From the NCBI GenBank assembly GCA_029379225.1, contig JAQYWR010000011.1:1-64000 (forward strand): a DNA stretch of 64,000 bases, in the 5' to 3' direction. This document shows, one piece after another, positions 24,791 to 32,985 of this stretch. The DNA is from Nostoc sp. S4. Lineage in GTDB: Bacteria > Cyanobacteriota > Cyanobacteriia > Cyanobacteriales > Nostocaceae. The stretch's first letter is position 1. Each line of letters opens with the position of its first letter. The notes beneath the pieces are model-generated. The model had not been told where the DNA came from. It worked only from the letters and a program-made list of their open reading frames with translations, and searched no databases. The position numbers were made by a program, and so were the translations under genes.

Positions 24791-26152
24791 TTGAATAATA
24801 AAGGTTTAAAAGTCATCATAGTGCGCCACGGTCAAAGCGGTTATAACACCGAGCGGCGTATTCAAGGGCGCACTGATGCGTCAAAATTAACCGATAAAGG
24901 TCGTAACGATGCGACTAAACTAGGCAAAGCCCTCAGTAATATTTTATTTGATGCTATTTACAGCAGTCCGTTGCAACGAGCCAAACACACAGCTGATATT
25001 ATCCACAGTGAGTTAGCTTCTCATATCGAACAGTCGGCCGTTGTGCAAGTTTCTGATTTGCTGCTAGAAATTGACCTGCCTTTATGGGAAGGAATGCTTA
25101 CAGCCCAAGTCAAGCAGGAATTAGCCGAAGACTACCGTACTTGGCACAAACGTCCCCACGAACTGCGGATGCTGCTCAATGATGAAAACGGTACAAGAGA
25201 ACATTTTCCGGTTCTGGCTTTATACGAACAAGCGCGGCAGTTTTGGCAAGAAATTTTGTCCCAGCACCAAGGCCAAACCATTCTAATTGTCGGACATAAC
25301 GGTATTAATCGCGCTCTCATCAGTACAGCATTAGAAATTCCCCCAAGTCGTTACCATTCAATACAGCAATCTAACTGTGGTATTAGCGTACTCAATTTTG
25401 CTGGAGGATTGGGGGAACCAGTGCAGCTAGAGTCTTTGAACCAGACACAACACAGCGGAGAAACTCTACCGTCATTGAGACCAGAACATCAAGGAGTAAG
25501 ATTACTGCTAGTGCGTCATGGGGAAACAGAGTGGAATCGCCAAACTAGATTTCAAGGGCAAATTGATGTTCCCCTCAACGACAACGGTAGACAGCAGTCG
25601 CAAAAAGCAAGCGAATTTTTGCAAAAAGTAGCGATCGATTATGCTGTAAGTAGCCCAATGCTACGTCCTAAAGAAACAGCAGAAATTATCTTAAAACAGC
25701 ATCCAAGTGTAAAGTTGGAATTACAAAATGGTTTAAGAGAAATCAGCCACGGACTTTGGGAAGGAAAATTAGAAACAGAAATAGAGCAAGAATTTTCAGG
25801 AGAGTTACATCGCTGGCGGTTAGTCCCAGCTGAAGTCCAAATGCCTGAAGGAGAAAATTTGCAACAGGTATGGGAACGTAGCGTTGCAGCTTGGGAATCA
25901 ATTGTGCAAACAGCATTAACTAATCAACTCAAAACCGTCTTAGTAGTAGCCCACGATGCTACGAATAAAACTTTACTTTGTCACATTCTTGGTTTATCGC
26001 TAGAAAATTTCTGGAATTTTCGTCAGGGAAATGGCGCTGTTAGTGTTATCGATTATCCTTTTGGACTAGATGCACCAGTACTACAAGCAATGAACATCAC
26101 CACTCACCTGGGTGGAGGCGTATTAGATAAAACAGCAGCCGGGGCGTTGTAG
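24791..26152 (+). CDS. Two-domain histidine phosphatase (phosphoglycerate-mutase-like)
   Basis: 453 residues with two complete histidine phosphatase domains: RHGQSGYNTERRIQGRTD near residue 12 and RHGETEWNRQTRFQGQ near residue 241. Each has its own second His (VGHNGINRAL, VAHDATNKTL) and SSPLQRA/SSPMLRP block, so both look catalytic. Cyanobacterial relatives include phosphoglycerate-mutase-like and phosphoserine-phosphatase-type enzymes; the substrate is not certain. The first seven codons (TTG AAT AAT AAA GGT TTA AAA) come from the integrative element and replace the native MTR start left at 17306. A usable RBS (gagg, 24777-24780) precedes this TTG, so expression now depends on element DNA. 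Confidence 0.9.
   Translation: MNNKGLKVIIVRHGQSGYNTERRIQGRTDASKLTDKGRNDATKLGKALSNILFDAIYSSPLQRAKHTADIIHSELASHIEQSAVVQVSDLLLEIDLPLWEGMLTAQVKQELAEDYRTWHKRPHELRMLLNDENGTREHFPVLALYEQARQFWQEILSQHQGQTILIVGHNGINRALISTALEIPPSRYHSIQQSNCGISVLNFAGGLGEPVQLESLNQTQHSGETLPSLRPEHQGVRLLLVRHGETEWNRQTRFQGQIDVPLNDNGRQQSQKASEFLQKVAIDYAVSSPMLRPKETAEIILKQHPSVKLELQNGLREISHGLWEGKLETEIEQEFSGELHRWRLVPAEVQMPEGENLQQVWERSVAAWESIVQTALTNQLKTVLVVAHDATNKTLLCHILGLSLENFWNFRQGNGAVSVIDYPFGLDAPVLQAMNITTHLGGGVLDKTAAGAL
24812..24832. repeat. Right attachment site core (attR), 21-bp direct repeat
   Basis: The right copy of the 21-bp repeat, inside the phosphatase gene and encoding VIIVRHG. Recombination with 17315-17335 would remove 7497 bp and restore MTRVIIVRHGQSGYN. 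Confidence 0.9.
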
Positions 26153-26159
26153 GAGTACT

Positions 26160-26275
26160 AAGTGCTGATTGCTGAGTTAATAGTTAGGAGTAAGGAATAA
26201 AGTTAAGAGTGATGAGCAAACAGCAAATAACTTATAACTCATAACTCCTAACTCGTAACTCATAATTCAAAACTT
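26160..26275. repeat. Heptanucleotide repeat (taactca type)
   Basis: A run of heptads such as ttaagag, taactca, taactcc and taactcg between the phosphatase and dihydroorotase-like genes. A similar C-rich variant lies near 32310-32345. STRR-type intergenic DNA. Confidence 0.7.
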
Positions 26276-26277
26276 TT

Positions 26278-27591
26278 ATGACTGAACTGCTGCAACAAGT
26301 ACGGCTAATTGACCCAGTTTCCCAAACCGATGAACTATTTGATGTACTAATTGCTGATGGTTATATCCAAGCAGTCGCTTCTTGCATTTCCGATATCAGT
26401 TCTGATACTCAAATCAGAGATTGTCGGGGATTAGTTCTTGGTTCTGGCTTAGTGGATTTATACAGCCACTCCGGCGAACCGGGGTTTGAAGAACGGGAAA
26501 CTCTTGTATCTCTGTTGCAAGCTGCTGCTGTCGGCGGCTTTACTAGAGTTAGTATATTACCCGATACATCCCCAGCTATTGATAACCCCGCACTTGTGGC
26601 GCAGTTACAGCAGATGAGGGCAGAGGGGCACAGGAGGAGAGGGGCAGATGAGAGTTTGCATTCTCATTCTCTCCGGCTCCCCGGCTCCCCGGCTCCCCAG
26701 CTTCATATCTGGGGTGCTATCACCTTGGATATTGCTGGGAAGCAAATGACGGAATTGGCAGATTTAGCGTTGGCTGGAGTTGTTGGTTTTACAGATGGTA
26801 GACCTTTGGAAAATTTAGCACTGGTACAGCGGGTGTTAGAGTATCTTCAGCCGTTGGGTAAACCAGTTGCATTTTGGCCTTGCGATCGCCAATTAGCTGC
26901 AAATGGTGTAATTAGAGAAGGTGCCCAAGCACTGCGTTTAGGTTTACCGCCACTACCCGCCAGCGCCGAAACAACTGCGATCGCTGCAATGCTTGAATTA
27001 GTTGCAGCCATAGGCACGCCAGTACATATCATGCGCGTCTCCACAGCCCGCAGCGTGGAATTAATCGCAAGAGCTAAAACTGCTGGTTTACCCATCACCG
27101 CTAGCACTACTTGGATGCATCTTTTACTCGACACCAAAGCAGTTAAGAGCTATAATACTAGCCTGCATTTAGACCCGCCTTTAGGCAATGCCAGTGATGT
27201 AATGGCGTTGCGTGCGGGAGTACGTGGGGGGGTTATAGATGCGATTGCGATCGACCACGCACCTTATACCTACGAAGAAAAAGTCCAGGCTTTTGCCGAA
27301 GCGCCAGCCGGAGCAATTGGTTTTGAGTTAGCATTACCTTTGCTATGGCAATATCTTGTGGAAACTGGGGAATTTACAGCTTTAGAATTATGGCGTGCGT
27401 TGAGCAGTAATCCAGCAAAGTGTTTGGGGCAGAAACTCAGTGCGATTACCGCCGAGCAAAAGGCTGAACTAACTTTATTTGACCCTCAGCAAACCTGGAA
27501 AGTTGAAAGGAAAAATCTGCATACACTTTCACAAAATACACCCTGGTTAGGGGAAGAATTACAGGGTTGTGTTGTGCAAACTTGGTGTTAG
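26278..27591 (+). CDS. pyrC: Dihydroorotase-like protein (PyrC family) with lost metal ligands
   Basis: 437 residues with the class I dihydroorotase fold and flanking motifs (GLVDLYSHSGEPGFEERETL, DGVIDAIAIDHAPYTYEEK type blocks). However, ligands of the active family are missing: the HxH motif is Y62-S-H64 with Arg replaced by Gly; the usual HAED is PCDR near 201-204; the usual CHVST is MRVST near 251-256. Only the late Asp (IDHAP) is intact. This fits an inactive dihydroorotase-like partner of aspartate carbamoyltransferase, known in Pseudomonas, more than an enzyme. Residues about 111-141 are translated heptad repeat (26609-26700), inserted in frame. Cyanobacterial homologues are commonly annotated as dihydroorotase. 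Confidence 0.85.
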   Translation: MTELLQQVRLIDPVSQTDELFDVLIADGYIQAVASCISDISSDTQIRDCRGLVLGSGLVDLYSHSGEPGFEERETLVSLLQAAAVGGFTRVSILPDTSPAIDNPALVAQLQQMRAEGHRRRGADESLHSHSLRLPGSPAPQLHIWGAITLDIAGKQMTELADLALAGVVGFTDGRPLENLALVQRVLEYLQPLGKPVAFWPCDRQLAANGVIREGAQALRLGLPPLPASAETTAIAAMLELVAAIGTPVHIMRVSTARSVELIARAKTAGLPITASTTWMHLLLDTKAVKSYNTSLHLDPPLGNASDVMALRAGVRGGVIDAIAIDHAPYTYEEKVQAFAEAPAGAIGFELALPLLWQYLVETGEFTALELWRALSSNPAKCLGQKLSAITAEQKAELTLFDPQQTWKVERKNLHTLSQNTPWLGEELQGCVVQTWC

Positions 27592-28257
27592 TTGTGTTCC
27601 CAAGAGTTAATAACTACGTTAATTTTTTATTTGAAAGTGTATCTTAATTAAAAATTATTAATTAGTAGTATAGCAATCGAATTAAAGGTTAGGACATCTT
27701 GAAAGCCTAGATGTTAGGAATAGTAATGTTTTACCTCCTGCCCTCTGCCTCCTGGCTTCTGCCTCCTGCTATATATGAGTCGCCCGCGCATTCTTCAACC
27801 CGGTGAAAGTTATATAACAGGGGACTAGGGACTGGAGACTAGCTGAAAAGTCTTTTGGGGTCTAGATTTTATCATCTGTGGATGTCCTAATCACCAAAGC
27901 TTTTGCTATACATTTATTAATTATTTTCAATTACCCTATGCTCCAACGGATATTTTAGCAAAATTGAAATGTAGTTACGAACGTGCATTATTGCAACTAC
28001 CAAGATATTCAAGCTTGAAATATTATTAAGTCAGCGGTAGCATATTCGGCTTTTTACTAAAAATCCTCTTTATCATTAAGGTGATAAAAACAAGATACAC
28101 TTAATTAAATGTAAGTTCGATAAACCTCTCCCTCAGTCTGTCTTTTGCTTTGTAGGAGAGATAGGAGCAACAAAAATTAGGTATCTCAAGCCTCTCACCA
28201 TGTCTGTTAGAGGTTTGGAGGGAGGTTAAATTAAAGTGAAGTTTTAGGTGTAACTAG
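27592..28257. other. Intergenic region with heptad repeats and a possible gene remnant
   Basis: 666 bases. Heptads gcctcct/gccctct lie at 27731-27770. Directly after, atgagtcgcccgcgcattct at 27775 begins a short open stretch MSRPRILQPGESYI that breaks off in repeat DNA. It looks like the N-terminus of a lost gene (low confidence). A ggggactagggactgg repeat follows. The rest is A/T-rich with no supported gene. Confidence 0.45.
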
Positions 28258-29664
28258 ATGGACAAAAGTTTGAAAAGTAAGCTGCCACTTCTGCTGACAT
28301 TCTGCTTATTTACTAACTTTTTACCTGCCTCTGATTCACTTTTATGTTCAGCTTTTGCCTTAGAAAAATATTATAAAGTAGCTAGATATGACACAGATGG
28401 ACGCACAGGAAGCAATGGGCGTTCGGGTAGAAATGGTTCTAGTGGTGAAAATCAGAACATTTTTGTCGATGGTTCACCTATAAATCTTGACCTATCGGGG
28501 AAAGGTGGAGAAGATGGGGAAGATGGAGAACGGGGTTATCGGCCTAACTGTGGTAACCAACCTGATAAAGTCAGCCACGATCTAAATGCACCAAATGGTG
28601 GTAATGGTGGTAGCGGTGGCAGAGGAGGAGATGGGGGTAATGGTGGTTCAATAACAGTTTACTACACGAATTTAGCAGACTTGCGAAATATTTTTGTTCG
28701 GACTATTGGCGGCGAAGGCGGACGTGGTGGTAGAGGCGGAAATGGTACGTCCGGTTGTAAGTGTCAAAGACGAAAATGGGAAGTACAAACTTGTGAAGGA
28801 ACTCCCGCTACTCCTAACTACAAGTGTACTAATAAGGTTTACCGATGTAGCGATGGTAATCATGGGGGAGATGGTAGTGATGGTAGAGATGGTAGCAAAG
28901 GAAGCTTAGGAAATTTGAGTATTGTTAAGAGCGAGGAACCTTTGGCTGATGATAACCCAACTATGAACTTGACAATTTCAGAACTGACAAAACCATTTAA
29001 TCTCTCAAAAAACAAGTGGAATCTTCGCCAGGGAGCAATTTATTTACTTGCACCTGGTTCGGCGATCGCTGATAATTATCGAGAGTTTGAACAGCGTTTA
29101 GAAGAGGCTTTTCAAATAGTTTGGCAAGAAACAGAATCCATTACCAGTTTTGCTAATCAAGCTATCACACTAAATTTAACTGACAGCAAACAAGTAAAAG
29201 TGACTTTTTCTGAGGACTTATGGATTGATGGTAGCAGCAAAAGTGAGGCTAACTTGACAACTTTTACTATTAACCATGCCATTCTCAAAAAAGATGTCAC
29301 TCGGTTAGCTGTGGCAGAATTTGCCGATACAGGACAAAACTTGAATTTAAAAATAGTTGATTTGGCAGCAAAATCTGATGCCATTAATACTCAGTTTCGC
29401 CTCAAATTCCGTGCCCAAGATAGCTTGTATGGTTTTTCTGGCTATAAAACTGAATACGAAGGGGATATTCCCAATGAATTTGTGACTCGTGATTACAACC
29501 GTTTTACTCTAGCTTTGGGTAAGCTAAAAATTCCTAATGAAGCTTTACGTCCTGGTGTGAATGTTGAAATTGAAGTGGTAGTGACTCGTTCTTTGGGAGA
29601 ACGTTCTGCTAAGCAAACTATTCGCTGGCAAGGTGTAGTTCGTAAGCCTAGAAGAGAGATTTAA
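28258..29664 (+). CDS. Secreted collagen-like Gly-rich protein
   Basis: 468 residues. The first 35 residues form a signal peptide (KLPLLLTFCLFTNFLPAS, cleavage near SAFA-LEK). Residues 45-235 are Gly-rich with collagen-like G-x-y runs (GRTGSNGRSGRNGSSG, GKGGEDGEDGERG, GGNGGSGGRGGDGGNGG). They are interrupted by a cysteine-containing loop (CKCQRRKWEVQTCEG ... CSDG) that could be disulfide-bonded. Residues 240-468 are a beta-rich domain that I do not recognise. Gly-rich repeats of this kind occur in cyanobacterial surface and sheath proteins, so an extracellular structural role is likely. It is convergent with the kinase gene downstream. Confidence 0.75.
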   Translation: MDKSLKSKLPLLLTFCLFTNFLPASDSLLCSAFALEKYYKVARYDTDGRTGSNGRSGRNGSSGENQNIFVDGSPINLDLSGKGGEDGEDGERGYRPNCGNQPDKVSHDLNAPNGGNGGSGGRGGDGGNGGSITVYYTNLADLRNIFVRTIGGEGGRGGRGGNGTSGCKCQRRKWEVQTCEGTPATPNYKCTNKVYRCSDGNHGGDGSDGRDGSKGSLGNLSIVKSEEPLADDNPTMNLTISELTKPFNLSKNKWNLRQGAIYLLAPGSAIADNYREFEQRLEEAFQIVWQETESITSFANQAITLNLTDSKQVKVTFSEDLWIDGSSKSEANLTTFTINHAILKKDVTRLAVAEFADTGQNLNLKIVDLAAKSDAINTQFRLKFRAQDSLYGFSGYKTEYEGDIPNEFVTRDYNRFTLALGKLKIPNEALRPGVNVEIEVVVTRSLGERSAKQTIRWQGVVRKPRREI

Positions 29665-29722
29665 TGATTAAAGGGATTAATTCTCACGCAGAGGCGCGAA
29701 GAGTTTTTCAGAGTTTTTTTGA

Positions 29723-30859
29723 TTAGGGATTGTTATTACCGAGATATTTAGCTTTTAGTTCTTCTAATTCTCGGTCTATTTGACTTTTACTAGAAGGTTG
29801 AGGTGTTGAACTCGGTGGTTGGATTTTATTTGGTTGAGGTTTATTACTACTTAAAAATTGGGTTTTCATTTGCTCTAATTCTAAATCAATTTGACTAGGA
29901 GATTGGGTGACTAAAGGAAGTGTAGAATTAGGCGTAGATTGAGGAACAGGTTTTGCTGTATTCGCTGGTGTAGCTGGTTGTGAATATTGATTTAAGTCTT
30001 TTAAAACATCATCTACTGTTTGATAACGCCGCATTGGAATGCTTTCTAACATCTTGTTGAGAATGAGACTTAATGCTTTACTAACAGGAATTTTTAAGTA
30101 TTTTTGCCAAATCCAAGTATCGTTATTGGTATCATAGGAATCGAAAGGCGATCGCCTGGTTAATAAGTTAATACAAGTAGCACCCAAACTATAAATATCG
30201 CTGGCAAAAATAGCCCTACCTCGCATTTGTTCGGGGGCGACATATTCGGGACTACCAATACTAGTACCAGTTCTATTTAAAGCAGTGCCAGTAGCAGATT
30301 TAGAAGCACCAAAATCTACTAAAACTAATTTGCCATCACCGCCACGTAAAATAATATTTTCCGGCTTAATATCGCGGTGAATCACTTGTCTGGCGTGACA
30401 AAATTGCAATACCGGTAATAAATCATTGAGTAATTGCCAGATTTGTGCTTCACTAAAAGCACCTTTATGTGCTAGTTCCTGAGCTAAATTTTGCCCATCA
30501 ATAAATTCTTGTACAAGATATTGGCGGTCTTCCTGGGTAAAATATGCCAATAGTTCCGGAATTTGGGGATGCTTGCCCAATTCATCCAACTGTACGGCTT
30601 CTTGGTTGAATAACTCCACAGCTTTTTGTACGGTATTAGTGCCTTGGGCTTGGGGATAAAATTGTTTAATTACACAGCGCGGTTTTGATGGTTTATCTTC
30701 ATCCACAGCTAAAAAAGTTCTGCCAAAACCACCTTGACCTATGGGTTTAATAGCACGGTATCGCTGTTTGAGAAGTAACTTAGAACCGCAAGTCAAGCAA
30801 AAATTGACATTACTAGAATTTTCAGGCTTCGGACAACGGGGATTAAGGCAATAACTCAT
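29723..30859 (-). CDS. Serine/threonine protein kinase with N-terminal zinc ribbon
   Basis: 378 residues. A short four-cysteine ribbon (YCLNPRCPKPEN ... FCLTCGSKLL) opens the protein, typical of cyanobacterial STPKs. The kinase domain spans about 34-285: Gly-rich loop IGQGGFGRTF, VIKQFYP (Lys), catalytic HRDIKPEN, DFGASK, and the activation segment GTSIGSPEYVAPEQ. The C-terminal 80 residues are Pro/Ser/Gln-rich with two copies of an S-Q-I-D-x-E-L-E motif (SQIDLELEQMK, SQIDRELEELK), probably short coiled coils. There is no transmembrane helix, so it should be cytosolic. Substrate unknown. Confidence 0.93.
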   Translation of the reverse strand: MSYCLNPRCPKPENSSNVNFCLTCGSKLLLKQRYRAIKPIGQGGFGRTFLAVDEDKPSKPRCVIKQFYPQAQGTNTVQKAVELFNQEAVQLDELGKHPQIPELLAYFTQEDRQYLVQEFIDGQNLAQELAHKGAFSEAQIWQLLNDLLPVLQFCHARQVIHRDIKPENIILRGGDGKLVLVDFGASKSATGTALNRTGTSIGSPEYVAPEQMRGRAIFASDIYSLGATCINLLTRRSPFDSYDTNNDTWIWQKYLKIPVSKALSLILNKMLESIPMRRYQTVDDVLKDLNQYSQPATPANTAKPVPQSTPNSTLPLVTQSPSQIDLELEQMKTQFLSSNKPQPNKIQPPSSTPQPSSKSQIDRELEELKAKYLGNNNP

Positions 30860-30924
30860 GGAGGATGGCGCCCAGAATCGTTCTTACTTATCTTTATTTT
30901 CCACTGTCCTTAAGAAAAGAGCAT

Positions 30925-31265
30925 TTATATTCGCCAATTATCCAGCTTCAAGTTGTAGCCTAATGCTTGAATCCGCTGATAATAGGATAAATTACCACTG
31001 ACTAAAGTTAAGTTTTGTTGGATTGCAATGGCAGCAATAATAGCATTAGCAAGTTATATTGGTTGTCCTGTGCGTTCCAAATCTGCATAAATACGTCCCG
31101 CCAACTCAGCATCACTGAGTTCAAGTGTTAATACTTCAGCAACCGCAATTTGGTTAAAAAACTGTTGAATTTTATCTTCTCGGCCAAGCTTATGCTAGCC
31201 TTTAACAATCTCTAAGACTGTAATAGTGCAGATAGTATACTGACCAAAAACGGCTAGATAAGCAA
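30925..31265 (-). pseudogene. Degraded PIN-domain (VapC-like) toxin gene
   Basis: Reading the minus strand gives a PIN-domain C-terminal half: TICTITVLEIVKG, stop, HKLGREDKIQQFFNQI, then VLTLELSDAELAGRIYADL, GQPI, stop, LANAIIAAIAIQQNLTLVSG, and NLKLDNW before a natural stop. Two in-frame stop codons (TAG replacing a probable TGG, and TAA) interrupt it. PIN toxins are RNases of VapBC modules. The N-terminus and antitoxin are missing or unrecognisable, and the upstream side runs into another gene remnant. Confidence 0.7.
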
Positions 31266-31304
31266 TTGCTCTAGATAGAACACGCTGGTCTCTACGCTTG
31301 AGAC

Positions 31305-31415
31305 TCTCACAAAGAGTTTAACTTGGCGGTGGGGGCAACGGTCTTCTAAGGCGTGGACTTGCCCTTGACTGTCACGGTAGAGTGCGATCGCCTGCTTCCA
31401 AAGTATCACATTCAC
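31305..31415 (-). pseudogene. Remnant of a Rieske oxygenase gene
   Basis: On the minus strand, WKQAIALYRDSQGQVHAL followed by EDRCPHRQVKL matches the first half of a Rieske centre (CPHR) in aromatic-ring-hydroxylating oxygenases. Both sides are lost. It joins directly onto the PIN remnant, indicating past deletion. It is a different protein from the intact Rieske oxygenase at 7640-8689. Confidence 0.6.
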
Positions 31416-31757
31416 AAGCTTATTTATTACCTCTGTAATACGTGCAACTACATATCAGTGATTGGTTTAAATACCCTACTGACGGACATCACTATTTTGC
31501 ATAGTTTCAAACGATGAAATTAATAGGTTTGCACATTCTTTTCGACATTAGACTAAAATGTGCTACACCCCTTCCTGAATTCAGATGTAGTTACAAGCAT
31601 GGAACTAAAGTAATATTTTTGACTGCATTTATTTAGAAGCAAATGACTTGTATGACAGATGGCCAGATTATCAGCTCAAAAAGCTCAAACTAACTGTGTT
31701 GACAAGCTATAAAGTATGTGTAGATAAAACAGCTAGTAAATTGAGAAAAAAATCTGT
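31416..31757. other. Intergenic region upstream of the YbjN gene
   Basis: 342 bases, A/T-rich, with no supported gene. It presumably contains the promoter for the gene at 31758. I see no convincing remnant or structure. Confidence 0.4.
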
Positions 31758-32237
31758 ATGACAAGCTACCAAGAAACCCCAACTAGTGACGAATCCATTA
31801 ATGAGTTAATCGCCGAGACGACAGGTATCAACCATCTGGAGGTAATTGAAAATGTCATCGACAGCCTAGAACAAGATGACAGTGCAATGGTTAACCACAC
31901 GCCAGAGGGTGGTTCTCTGTGGAAGTTTAAATACGGGAGTGTGGAAGTATTTGTCCAACTCACTGGGAAAACCGATGAAGACACGATAACGGTTTGGTCT
32001 GCGGTGCTAGATTTACCTGCCAAAGATGAACCTAAGTTAATGCGGCATCTTTTAGAATTAAACTGCTCTAGTACTTTTGAGGCGCGTTTCGGTATTATTG
32101 AAAATCGGGTAGTTGTGATATCTACACGCACTTTAGCGGAGTTATCTCCAGGCGAAGTCTCTCGGCTAATAACTATTGTGGCAACGATCGCTGATAACAA
32201 CGATGAAGCTTTACAATCTGAATTTGGCGCAGCTTAA
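31758..32237 (+). CDS. YbjN-domain protein (type III secretion chaperone-like fold)
   Basis: 159 residues. The central block (SLWKFKYGSVEVFVQLTGK ... DTITVWSAVLDLPAKDE) is followed by LMRHLLELNCSSTFEARFGI and VVVISTRTLAELSPGEVSRL. This order of strands and helices, with the L-N-x(n)-A-x-F segment, is typical of YbjN proteins. Cyanobacterial members are common and their role is unclear; the fold resembles chaperones for secreted proteins. It stands alone between gene remnants. Confidence 0.85.
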   Translation: MTSYQETPTSDESINELIAETTGINHLEVIENVIDSLEQDDSAMVNHTPEGGSLWKFKYGSVEVFVQLTGKTDEDTITVWSAVLDLPAKDEPKLMRHLLELNCSSTFEARFGIIENRVVVISTRTLAELSPGEVSRLITIVATIADNNDEALQSEFGAA

Positions 32238-32349
32238 TCGTTTTGGTTTAGTTATGAGTTACCGTTCGCCTTTGGCGTTTCCCCTTAGGATAAGTTCAGG
32301 TTGGTCTAAGCCGCAACTCCTAACTCCCAACTCTTAACTTTTGAACTCT

Positions 32350-32517
32350 AAACTGTGGCGACTAATTCCTTTGCTAGAAGCGGCTGGCATTTAACCGCTG
32401 GTTGCAACAACAGCACCAGCATCCTCCAACTCTGCGCTTTTATACTTGGTCGCCACCTGCCACTTCTGTTGGCTATCATCAACGTCAGTATCCTGAATAT
32501 TGGCAACATCTGACCGA
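32350..32517 (+). pseudogene. Remnant of a lipoate/octanoate protein ligase-type gene (N-terminal end)
   Basis: LWRLIPLLEAAG in one frame is followed, after a small deletion and frame change, by FNRWLQQQHQHPPTLRFYTW and SPPATSVGYHQRQYPEYWQHL. That is the N-terminal pattern of the biotin/lipoate A/B protein ligase family (RFYTW-x-PPA-S-GYHQ). It stops where the flanking gene region begins. No intact rest of the gene is present. Confidence 0.7.
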
Positions 32518-32547
32518 ATAATTCGTAATCACGCTCTAAAGTAACTG

Positions 32548-32928
32548 TTAGCAAATCTTAACTGATTGAATAGTACTCATTAACTCTTCAAGGGTATATG
32601 GGTTAGTTATATAAGCATCAGCACCTTGCTTTTTTGCCCACAGCCTATGAATTGCTTGATTTTTACTGCTACAAATTACAATAGGTATTTCTTGATTAGT
32701 TGGATTTGTTTTTAAGAAGCGACATAATTCAAATCCACTCATCCCAGGCATGACTACATCAGTAACAATCGCATCCGGCTTTTGTTCTAAAACTATTTCT
32801 AGAGCTTCTTTAGCACTAGTTGCTCTGATGATATTGTAACCTTTATCTCTCAAATAATAACTAATTAATTCTAATTCCTGTCGAGAATCTCCTATAACCA
32901 GAATAGTAGCTACCCAGGTAATACTCAA
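32548..32928 (-). CDS. Single-domain response regulator (PilH/CheY-like), partly degenerate
   Basis: 126 residues, a stand-alone receiver domain. The phospho-acceptor Asp is present (IVTDVVMPGMSGFELC, near residue 57) and so is the Ser/Thr position (VICSSK). The N-terminal acidic pair is altered (LVIGDS instead of VDDS), and the conserved Lys before the Pro is Asn (YITNPYTLEEL instead of YITKPYTLEEL). It may therefore phosphorylate poorly or signal constitutively; this is inference. It is 57 bases downstream of the PatA-like gene, the pilG-pilH order of cyanobacterial taxis operons, but no CheW, receptor or CheA gene follows. Confidence 0.88.
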   Translation of the reverse strand: MSITWVATILVIGDSRQELELISYYLRDKGYNIIRATSAKEALEIVLEQKPDAIVTDVVMPGMSGFELCRFLKTNPTNQEIPIVICSSKNQAIHRLWAKKQGADAYITNPYTLEELMSTIQSVKIC

Positions 32929-32985
32929 CCTTCAATCTCCAAAACAATATGTTAGTTAAGTGTAGTTATTTTCTATATAAAAAAT

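Larger units (their letters stand above)
17315..24832. mobile_element. 7.5-kb integrative element with tyrosine integrase, inserted in a phosphatase gene
   Basis: Bounded by a perfect 21-bp direct repeat (17315-17335 and 24812-24832) that lies within the coding sequence of a histidine phosphatase. The integrase gene is immediately inside the left end. Cargo: two small minus-strand genes, a ribbon-helix-helix protein, a noncoding control region, a four-gene minus-strand operon including an antirepressor-like protein, and two plus-strand genes ending in a BRO-family antirepressor. HIP1 sites are rarer here than in flanking DNA. No relaxase, type IV secretion, capsid, terminase or recognisable replication gene is visible. 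It could be a phage satellite, a small IME, or an excision element like those interrupting genes in heterocystous cyanobacteria. Confidence 0.9.

Noticed and set aside
17315-24832. Complete prophage
   Set aside because: No capsid, portal, terminase, tail or lysis genes are visible; only integrase and regulators.
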